Source: JBBEAM01 sp040882845 (GTDB lineage Bacteria > Pseudomonadota > Alphaproteobacteria > Kiloniellales > DSM-21159). Taken from it: 41,480 nucleotides of DNA. The DNA is taken from positions 1-41,480 of the forward strand of contig JBBEAM010000011.1 in assembly GCA_040882845.1 (NCBI GenBank), read 5' to 3'. The position numbers were made by a program, and so were the translations under genes. The notes beneath the pieces are model-generated. The model made no database searches, was not told where the DNA came from, and saw only the letters and a program-made list of their open reading frames with translations. Shown here piece after piece: positions 35,502-41,480 of this stretch (position 1 is the first letter of the stretch; every line of letters begins with the position of its first letter).

Positions 35502-36328
35502 CCGGCATCCTTGACGGGCAGCGCACCGAGCCGGTCCGACAGGGCTTGCGCGGCCTTGCAGACGGCGTCGATGATTCCCGGGCGCTGGCTTTCCGACAGG
35601 CGGTACTCCGGCGCGGCAATGCTGATCGCCGCGATGCAGCGCCCGCCGCGATCCAGCACCGGGGCGGCGACGCAGCCAGCGTGTTCGTTCGCCTCGCCGA
35701 TCTCGATGCCATAGCCGCGCGCCCGAAACTCCCGGATCTGACTGGCCAGAAGATCGGGGTCCAGCGGCGCCGTCCCGGTCGGCGAGGGGAGGACGTTATC
35801 CGGCAGCCAGTCGCGCAGCTCGGCGGCGTCCATATCAGAAACCAGCAAGCGCCCGGCCGCGGCCCAGTTGATTGGAACCTGCGAGCCGATCTTCGAGATG
35901 ATTCGCAGCGGACGGGTGCCCTCTTCCTTCAAAAGTACCAGCATGCGGTCGTTGTCGAGGACCGAGAGCTGCACCGTCTCGCCGAGCTCCCGGCTCAACG
36001 CATGGACGATCTCCTCGCCGTCCTTCAGCAGGTCGACTTGGCTGCGGTAGGTCATGCCGAGCTCGTAGAGTTTGCGCCCGAGAGAGAGCACACCGCGCTC
36101 CCGGCTTTGCTCCAGGTAGCCCGCCGCAATGAGAATCCGCACCAGCTCGTAGGCGGTGGATTGGGGGATCCGCAGGCCGTCGACGATCTCGTTGATTCGC
36201 ACGCCGCCGCCGTTGGCCAAGGCAAAATCGAGAATTTTAAGAATCCGCGCGGCGCCGCGCGTCGGTGCGGCGGCCGGAGCCTTCGTGGTGCCTTGCTTGG
36301 TCGTGGGGCGGTTTCTCAGCTTGCTCAT
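35498..36328 (-). CDS. IclR family transcriptional regulator (IclR2)
   Basis: The 276-residue regulator has a basic, Ala-rich N-terminal tail, a winged helix (about 25-90; VRINEIVDGLRIPQSTAYELVR) and an effector domain with GMTYRSQVDLLKDGEEI, PINWAAAGRLLVSDM and GGRCIAAISIAAPEYRL. It diverges from MR4 across a 111-bp AT-rich spacer with the ATTCCGAAAT site. It probably controls MR4-MR5, and perhaps the importer 2 operon, whose promoter shares the motif. Confidence 0.92.
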   Translation of the reverse strand: MSKLRNRPTTKQGTTKAPAAAPTRGAARILKILDFALANGGGVRINEIVDGLRIPQSTAYELVRILIAAGYLEQSRERGVLSLGRKLYELGMTYRSQVDLLKDGEEIVHALSRELGETVQLSVLDNDRMLVLLKEEGTRPLRIISKIGSQVPINWAAAGRLLVSDMDAAELRDWLPDNVLPSPTGTAPLDPDLLASQIREFRARGYGIEIGEANEHAGCVAAPVLDRGGRCIAAISIAAPEYRLSESQRPGIIDAVCKAAQALSDRLGALPVKDAG

Positions 36329-36395
36329 CGGGCGGTCTCTGGCTGCTTGACGGCTGCTCCGCAGCCTCTTAGGATTTTACAGTATAATGTAATAC

Positions 36396-36405
36396 ATTCC
36401 GAAAT
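36396..36405. promoter_or_regulatory. candidate IclR2 operator
   Basis: ATTCCGAAAT, the reverse of ATTTCGGAAT, lies midway between the IclR2 and MR4 starts in an AT-rich spacer. It matches the paired ATATCGGAAT at 25043 and 25063 in nine of ten bases. Confidence 0.45.
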
Positions 36406-36439
36406 AACATAATTCTATCACGAAGAAGGACTCCTTCCC

Positions 36440-37570
36440 TTGCGCATCACCGATGTGGAAGTCACCGAACTGCGCGTGCCGGGCTGGCAGGCGGAAAGCT
36501 TCGACGGTTCCTATGATACCTGTGTGATTCGCGTCCACACCGATGCGGGGATCAGCGGGCTGGCGGAGACCGACAGTCTGCCCGGCGTGATCCGCGCCAT
36601 CGTCGAGGCGCGTCCCTCCCATACAGGCGCGCGGGGCCTGCGCGAACTTCTGGTCGGCCAGGATCCCAGCGACATCGAGGGGCTCTGGCAGCGGATGTAC
36701 GACGGCACCTCCTACATCGGGCGGCGCGGTGTGGTGATCCATGCGATCTCCGCCATAGACATCGCCCTGTGGGACCTGAAAGGGAAAGCCGAGAACAAGA
36801 CCGTCGCCGAGCTCCTCGGGACACCCAAGCGGGACCGAATGCTCGCTTACGGGACCGTCTATCCCCTCGGCAAGACGCCGGATGAGGTCCGCAAGAATAT
36901 CGACCGCGGGCTGGACCGCGGCCTGAGGGCGATTAAGATCGTCGCAGACCCGCACTGGCACGAGGACGTGGCGCGCAGCGAGCGTCTGATCCGCACGGCG
37001 CGCGAGCATGTCGGGGAAGAGGTGATGCTGATGTGCGACGCAGCCACGGCCTGGAGCCGGGCGGAGGAGGGGTTGCCCCTGCTGCCGGTCTTCAAGGACT
37101 GCGGCTTCGCCTGGCTGGAGGCGCCGCTGCCGGTCGACGATATCGAGGGGCATGCGCGCTTCTCAGGCCAAGGAATTCCCATCGGAGGCGGCGATCTCGG
37201 CCTGACCACCTGCTACGAGTACCGGGAGATGCTTGATGCCGGACGCATCGACATCGCCCAGCCCGACATCACGATGCTGGGCGGCCTGACCGAGTTGCGC
37301 CGGCTCTGCGAGGAGGTGCGTACGCGCGGCCGGCGGCTGGTGCCGCATGGCTACAAGACCAACATCACCCTGGCGATGAATCTGAACTTTCTGGCCCAGC
37401 ATTGGACCGAGGAGCCGCTGGAGTATTCGACCAGCGAGTCGCCGCTGCGCTGGACGCTCTGCCGCGAACGTTTCGAGGTCGACGGTGACGGCAAGGTGGC
37501 GCGTCCGCAGGGCCCTGGGCTCGGCGTCGAGCTCGATCCGGAAGCCCTCGCGCGCTTTGCCGTGGACTGA
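36440..37570 (+). CDS. mandelate racemase/muconate lactonizing enzyme family protein (MR4)
   Basis: This 376-residue enolase-superfamily enzyme shows ISGLAETDSLPGV; barrel Lys in LRAIKIVADPHW; ligands in LMCDAATAW and WLEAPLPVDD; DIAQPDITMLGGLTE; and acid/base His in VPHGYKTNI. The third metal ligand, normally Glu in GGE, is replaced by Asp (D252 in IGGGDLGLTT). The start is TTG at 36440 with GAAGAAGGA 9 nt upstream. It heads the MR4-MR5 operon and diverges from IclR2. Confidence 0.88.
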   Translation: MRITDVEVTELRVPGWQAESFDGSYDTCVIRVHTDAGISGLAETDSLPGVIRAIVEARPSHTGARGLRELLVGQDPSDIEGLWQRMYDGTSYIGRRGVVIHAISAIDIALWDLKGKAENKTVAELLGTPKRDRMLAYGTVYPLGKTPDEVRKNIDRGLDRGLRAIKIVADPHWHEDVARSERLIRTAREHVGEEVMLMCDAATAWSRAEEGLPLLPVFKDCGFAWLEAPLPVDDIEGHARFSGQGIPIGGGDLGLTTCYEYREMLDAGRIDIAQPDITMLGGLTELRRLCEEVRTRGRRLVPHGYKTNITLAMNLNFLAQHWTEEPLEYSTSESPLRWTLCRERFEVDGDGKVARPQGPGLGVELDPEALARFAVD

Positions 37571-37590
37571 CGGCTGTCAGGAGAAGAGCC

Positions 37591-38757
37591 ATGATCCCGA
37601 TTAAGGAGGTGGAAGTCCTCAAGCTGCGCGAGCCGACGGAGGCAACGAGTCAGGAAGGCGATCTGGATGGCGCTCTCGAGACCGTGGTGGTGCGGCTGCG
37701 CGATGTGGAAGGCCGCGAAGGGATCGGCGAGTGCGACGCCCCGCCCGAGGCGGTGGAGGCCTTCGTCAATCAGGTCTCTGCGCATCAGATGAGCCAGAAC
37801 ATGGCAGCGCTGCTGCGCGGTAGCGACCCCATCGAGATCGGCGCGCTCTGGCGCCGACTCTACGACGCAACTCAGTATCCCGGCCGCCGGGGGCTCGGCA
37901 TCCACGCGCTCTCTGCGATCGACATCGCCCTGCATGACCTGGCCGGAAAGCAGCTCGGCCTGCCGGCCTTTAAGCTGCTGGGCGGCGCCTTGCGGCCCAG
38001 CCTGCGGCCCTATGCGACGGTATTCCAGGGCTTGCCTCAGGGGCGCAGCCTGCAGCAGATGATGGACATTACCGCGAAGATGCTCGGTCAGGCGCTGGAG
38101 CTGGGGTTCGAGGCGGTTAAGCTCGAGGTGATCTTCGAGGATCTGGCCGACGACCGCACGCTGGTCGCCTGCATCGAGGAGAGCCGACGCCTGATTGGCC
38201 CCGACGTCGACTTGATGCTCGATTTCGGCTACCGCTGGCGCGACTGGCGGCAGGCAGCTGCAACTCTGGAAAAGCTCGACGGCCTGGAAATCTATTTTGC
38301 AGAAGCTGCTTTGCAGCACGACGATCTGCACGGCCACGCCCGCCTCGCGGAGCGCGCGCCGATGCGGGTCTGCGGCGCCGAACATGCCGCCACCCGCTGG
38401 GAAATCCGCGAGTGGATCGAGGTCGGGAAGGTCGACGTGGTGCAGCCGGACATAAACCGCTGCGGCGGGCTGACGGAAATCCGCCGCATCGCCGAGTTCT
38501 GCGAGCTGGCCGGCGTGCTTTGCATCCCGCATGGTTGGAAGACCGGGATCACGGCGGCCTGCGGCCGGCATTTCCAGGCGGCCTGCCCGGCGGCGCCCTA
38601 CTTCGAGTACCTGGCGCCTGAGCTCTCCCGCTCGGCCTTGAGGCGGCGCCTGGTTAAATCCGACGCGCGCGTCGAGAACGGCCTGATGGCCCTGCCGGAG
38701 GGCCCTGGCCTGGGTATCGCCCTCGACCCTGAGGCCGTTCAGGAATTTCTGGTTTGA
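37591..38757 (+). CDS. mandelate racemase/muconate lactonizing enzyme family protein (MR5)
   Basis: This 388-residue enolase-superfamily enzyme shows GIGECDAPPEA; Lys in FEAVKLEVIFED (K-x-E as in MR3); ligands in LMLDFGYRW, YFAEAALQHDD and VCGAEHAATRW; DVVQPDINRCGGLTE; and His in CIPHGWKTGI. The usual EEP or ETP of the second ligand strand is AEA here. CAGGAGA precedes the ATG. It lies 20 bp after MR4. It is closer to MR3 than to MR4 by these motifs. Confidence 0.9.
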   Translation: MIPIKEVEVLKLREPTEATSQEGDLDGALETVVVRLRDVEGREGIGECDAPPEAVEAFVNQVSAHQMSQNMAALLRGSDPIEIGALWRRLYDATQYPGRRGLGIHALSAIDIALHDLAGKQLGLPAFKLLGGALRPSLRPYATVFQGLPQGRSLQQMMDITAKMLGQALELGFEAVKLEVIFEDLADDRTLVACIEESRRLIGPDVDLMLDFGYRWRDWRQAAATLEKLDGLEIYFAEAALQHDDLHGHARLAERAPMRVCGAEHAATRWEIREWIEVGKVDVVQPDINRCGGLTEIRRIAEFCELAGVLCIPHGWKTGITAACGRHFQAACPAAPYFEYLAPELSRSALRRRLVKSDARVENGLMALPEGPGLGIALDPEAVQEFLV

Positions 38758-39120
38758 TCGCGGCCGGTCCCGGCGCGCGGCCGCGCGCCAGCGTCTGTCT
38801 GAGTGCGGACAGAGGGTCCGCGTCCGGCTCTACATCCAGCCCTGTTGCTGCCCCAGCCTCGAACTTCGCCCCGCCATAGACCTTCCCCGTAGTGTGGCCC
38901 AACCGCTCGCATATCTGATACCTGTTATCCAGAATCCGGTCCCTGATCCTGCGATTTCGCTCCCTGATCCCGCGTAGGGAATCCGGCAGAAAAAGCTCTA
39001 TATAACAGCAGCCTACTTACGGGCGATTTGCAAAAATCGGCCTGATTCCGCCGAAATACCCTGTAGATTCCCTGCTCATCAGGGATTCGGCGCCTGAGAC
39101 GGGTTCGCGCAGGACTGCCA
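38758..39120. other. 363 bp without a recognisable gene at the right end of the island
   Basis: The stretch is low in clear coding signal. The - strand has open frames (for example FSAGFPTRDQGAKSQDQG) that I do not recognise and that continue into the boundary repeat. A GC-rich inverted stretch, CGGCCG...CGGCCGCG, follows the MR5 stop at about 38761-38786 and may end the MR4-MR5 transcript. Confidence 0.4.
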
Positions 39121-39396
39121 CCACCACCCACCTTTCGCGAACGCGCGGTCTCTTCCCTATTCGCCTGAAAGTCGCGGAACTCTGCGGGTTCCGGGACATG
39201 AGGATACGCTAGAGACGGTGGTTGTCTCGCGCTTTCAGGGCAAAGAGCGGAGAAGTCTCTGTGGCGGGAATTCGAGTTCACGTTTTATGGTTTTACGCCC
39301 CGGATTGAGGGGCCGTTTAAGCCTCGACTCCGAGCAGCCGGCGCTGCCGCTCCTACGCCATGGGGAGAACGCCGATGCGGTGTAAGGCCCTGGGCG
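39121..39396 (+). repeat. right boundary repeat of the catabolic island
   Basis: These 276 bp match 7808-8080 in the same orientation, starting CCACCACCCACCTT and ending GGCCCTGGGCG, with scattered substitutions and one small indel. No tRNA copy precedes it, although GGTTCG and a GGACTGCCA string just before (39102-39120) recall a degraded T arm. It covers the recombinase 3' end and the sequence after it. Confidence 0.85.
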
Positions 39397-39577
39397 TCAA
39401 AGAAACCGGCTGGCGTCCCTCTTAGATGACCTGAACGATATCCAGGGCGAGGAAGGCCAGCTGCAGGTCGCGCCGGACGTTGCTGGCGTCGATCCCGTGG
39501 TGCGCTGCGATCTCCTGCCAGGAACAGTATTGCCCGCCAGAAAGCCGCATGAACTGCGGCCAACTTCGGGGTCGGGT
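39317..39577 (-). pseudogene. serine recombinase C-terminal remnant (right)
   Basis: The - strand frame reads WPQFMRLSGGQYCSWQEIAA, HHGIDASNVRRDLQLAFLAL and DIVQVI, then TAA (39422-39424), EGRQPVSLTPRALHRIGVLP, MA, TAG (39353-39355), and RQRRLLGVEA before the last TAA. The segment AFLA.DIV.AI..GRQP..LT and the preceding helix-turn-helix are typical of alphaproteobacterial serine recombinase C-termini as I know them. Two in-frame stops and a missing catalytic domain make it a pseudogene. The left copy at 8002-8094 still has Trp where this one has TAG. Confidence 0.7.
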
Positions 39578-39689
39578 TCAGCCGTAAAAGTAGCTCGCAA
39601 ACTGGCTGCTTTCGAAGATGGCGCGTCAATGGCTCCCGGGACAGATATAGGCACCACAGCTTCTGCGTGCAGTTGCGGATAAATTTCAT

Positions 39690-39884
39690 TCGATCCCAAA
39701 CTTTGCCAGACTTACTAAATGCTTCGGGGCGGTCGAGGGGCGTACTTTAGCTAAATGCGTTATTAATTGTTTTAGAAAAGTAAACTAAACAGATAAAAGA
39801 TTGTTAAATTATAATAAATATAATTCGATTCTTCTTGTCGGTGTTTATAAAGAGAATAAGAATGCGGGCGAGGGGGAGGAGAAA
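39690..39884 (+). promoter_or_regulatory. AT-rich upstream region of the Gly-rich protein gene
   Basis: About 195 bp that are far richer in A and T than the rest of the window, with a TATAAT at 39819-39824 and TTGTTA at 39801-39806. The spacing of these two boxes is only 12 bp, so the true -35 is unclear. The base composition suggests a strong promoter or a silencer-bound region, or foreign DNA. Confidence 0.4.
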
Positions 39885-40448
39885 ATGCTCCGGATATGCT
39901 TCGTCTGCATCCTAGCTTCGTTCGCAGTTTGCTTGGTCACCTTGTTGCCAAGTGAATCCTCACCTTTCAATCCTTTTTCGATAAGCCCCGCCCAGGCGCA
40001 AGCCGGTGGCGATGGCGGCTCCGGAGGTTCCGGCGGCGGCGGTGGAGGCGGCGGAGCAGGCGGCTCCGGCGGTTCCGGCGGCTCCGGCCCCGGCGGCGGT
40101 GACGGCTCCGACGGTGGTTCGGGCGGTTCCGGCGGCGATGGCGCCGGTGGCGGCGACGGCGGCGACGGTTCTGGCGGTGGCACCGGCGGGACCGGAGGCG
40201 GTGGCGGAACGGGCGGCGAAGGCGGTGCGGGCGGCTCCGGAGGCTCAGGCGGCTCAGGCGGCTCTGGGGGGTCCGGCGGCGGTGGCGGCGGCGGGGCCAA
40301 TCCCGATCCAGATCCGGATCCCGACCCGGATCCCGACCCGAACCCGGATGCGGGTGCGGAAACGGCTTCTGAAGGGCAGCCATGCCTGCGTCTCGTGGAG
40401 CAAGGGTCGGGCGAATCTAAACTGATGTGGACCGATTGCGGGTCTTGA
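39885..40448 (+). CDS. secreted Gly/Ser-rich low-complexity protein with Asp-Pro repeat
   Basis: From the ATG at 39885 (GGGGGAGGAG just before it) the product has 187 residues. An N-terminal signal, LRICFVCILASFAVCLVTLL to SPAQAQA, is followed by about 105 residues of GGS/GGD/GGG repeats. Then comes a run of Asp-Pro pairs (NPDPDPDP...) and a short tail with two cysteines (CLRLVEQGSG, WTDCGS). No family is recognised. The tail design repeats in the FecR-domain protein that follows, so the two probably act together at the cell surface or periplasm. Confidence 0.75.
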   Translation: MLRICFVCILASFAVCLVTLLPSESSPFNPFSISPAQAQAGGDGGSGGSGGGGGGGGAGGSGGSGGSGPGGGDGSDGGSGGSGGDGAGGGDGGDGSGGGTGGTGGGGGTGGEGGAGGSGGSGGSGGSGGSGGGGGGGANPDPDPDPDPDPDPNPDAGAETASEGQPCLRLVEQGSGESKLMWTDCGS

Positions 40449-40555
40449 GCGCCATGTCGAACGCCCCGATACGAAACGCACATTGCAAGTTCGAGAGCAG
40501 CGGAAACCGGGCCTGACCGATTTCACCGGCGGCTCTCGACATAAGGAGTAGAAAA

Positions 40556-41480
40556 ATGCGGGTTCAGATGACGAAGACGTCGCAGCGCGAAAGCGCTGCC
40601 AGGCGACTCTCTCTAGGACTGGGCGCGCTTTGCGGCGCTGCGTTCGTGGCCATCGCGCTTCCCACCGCTTTGCTGGCCGCCGCCGCGGTCGGCGTGGTCA
40701 GCAATGTCGAGGGCGGCGCTTACGGAACGCCGCCGGATGCCGCGCGTGCAGCCTTGAACCCCAAGAGCTCCATCGTCCGTGACGAGTTCCTGGAAACGCT
40801 CGCGCAGGGCGGCTTATCGGTGCGCTTCATCGACGGTACGAGCTTCCACCTCGGCGCCTCGAGCCAGGCGACGATCGATGAGTTCGTCTTCTCCGACGAC
40901 CCCGATGGCGACGGGCAGCTGGTAAATCTCGGGGAGGGTGTCTTCCGCTTCTTCTCCAACGATCCCGGCAAGAGCGAAAAGATCCGCTTTGCAACCACCA
41001 CCTCGGTGATCGGCGTGCGCGGCACCGATTTCGTGGTGCGCCACGAACGCGACGGCACGACCCTGGTTGGAACGGTCAAGGGCCTGGTCGACGTGACCAA
41101 CCGGAATACCGAGGAACGGGCCGAGGTCCATCCCGGACAGTACGTCAGGGTCGCCCGCGACACACAGCAGCTCGCGGTCGTGGAGGCGCCTGTCGCAATC
41201 GAGGATTTCGCCTGTTGGCTGGCGCGCGACCCCTATCTCTGCGCCCTTGCAGCGGATTCGCCGGATACGCAGGGCAACGATGTCGATGTCGCCGTCGATC
41301 CGGATCCCGACCCTGATCCCGATCCCGATCCCGATCCCGATCCTCCGGGTGGTGGCTCTGGCGGTTCCGGCGGTTCCGGTGGCAGCGGGGGTTCCGGCGG
41401 TTCCGGTGGCAGCGGGGGTTCCGGCGGCGATGGTGGCGGCGGCGGTGCCGGTGGCGATGGTGGCGGCGGCGGTGCCGGTG
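40556..41480 (+). CDS. FecR-domain protein with DP and GGS repeat tail, 3' end outside window
   Basis: The 308 codons seen begin with a signal or anchor (LSLGLGALCGAAFVAIALPT to LLAAAAVG). A FecR domain follows, about 45-215: SIVRDEFLETLAQGGLSVRF, GTSFHLGASSQATIDEFVF, TTTSVIGVRGTDFVVRH and GLVDVTNRNTEE. Next are two cysteines (DFACWLARDPYLCALA), a seven-fold Asp-Pro run and a Gly/Ser tail that leaves the window. AAGGAG lies before the ATG. FecR domains of this exported kind are often coupled to surface or adhesion proteins rather than to iron signalling. Start and domain are firm, function is not. Confidence 0.88.
   Translation, partial: MRVQMTKTSQRESAARRLSLGLGALCGAAFVAIALPTALLAAAAVGVVSNVEGGAYGTPPDAARAALNPKSSIVRDEFLETLAQGGLSVRFIDGTSFHLGASSQATIDEFVFSDDPDGDGQLVNLGEGVFRFFSNDPGKSEKIRFATTTSVIGVRGTDFVVRHERDGTTLVGTVKGLVDVTNRNTEERAEVHPGQYVRVARDTQQLAVVEAPVAIEDFACWLARDPYLCALAADSPDTQGNDVDVAVDPDPDPDPDPDPDPDPPGGGSGGSGGSGGSGGSGGSGGSGGSGGDGGGGGAGGDGGGGGAG

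Noticed and set aside
39845..40483. Pro-rich - strand protein opposite the Gly-rich gene.
   Set aside because: It is the complement of Gly/Ser codons and lacks a ribosome site; the + strand has a signal peptide and a strong ribosome site.

Overview
The window comes from a GC-rich proteobacterium, most likely an alphaproteobacterium of the Rhodospirillales/Kiloniellales kind. That placement is inferred from the RpoD C-terminus, a CAT-anticodon tRNA, and the many acid-sugar/ABC-transport genes with GntR and IclR regulators; no database was searched.

Region 1 (1-6107) holds the 3' end of rpoD, a complete type II-C CRISPR-Cas locus, and a second copy of the last 93 bp of rpoD. The array has 12 identical 36-bp repeats and 11 spacers of 30 bp and lies on the + strand just after the rpoD stop. 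The cas operon cas9-cas1-cas2 lies on the - strand. A tracrRNA gene on the + strand diverges from cas9 and has a good sigma70-type promoter whose predicted start falls at the anti-repeat. The two rpoD 3' ends (500-593 and 6014-6107) differ at four bases in three codons, all synonymous, and similarity stops exactly at the stop codon. This is the footprint expected of an element that entered the 3' end of an essential gene and rebuilt it. No recombinase is visible in the element.

Region 2 (6108-7813) is ordinary chromosome: a secreted Sel1-repeat protein, a metallo-beta-lactamase-fold hydrolase and a tRNA with anticodon CAT.

Region 3 (about 7814-39396) looks like a catabolic island of about 31 kb next to that tRNA. 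It is bounded by two direct repeats of about 275 bp, each carrying the decayed C-terminus of a serine recombinase. Inside are five mandelate racemase/muconate lactonizing enzyme (enolase superfamily) genes, two complete peptide/oligosaccharide-type ABC importers, one GntR and two IclR regulators, four intact or broken short-chain dehydrogenases, a FAH-family hydrolase, a fused alpha-beta E1 dehydrogenase without E2/E3, an M81 family protein, an aspartoacylase-like metallohydrolase, a D-2-hydroxyacid dehydrogenase and a signal-less solute-binding-like protein. The gene set fits uptake of an unidentified sugar acid, glycoside or conjugate, dehydration by MR-type enzymes, oxidation by SDRs and cleavage of a 2,4-diketo-3-deoxy acid to pyruvate plus a hydroxy acid. 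Palindromic GTATACAAT sites and ATWTCGGAAT motifs sit at the divergent promoters and are candidate operators for the GntR and IclR regulators.

Region 4 (39397-41480) has an AT-rich promoter stretch, a secreted Gly/Ser-rich protein with an Asp-Pro repeat, and a FecR-domain protein with the same kind of DP and GGS tail that runs off the window.
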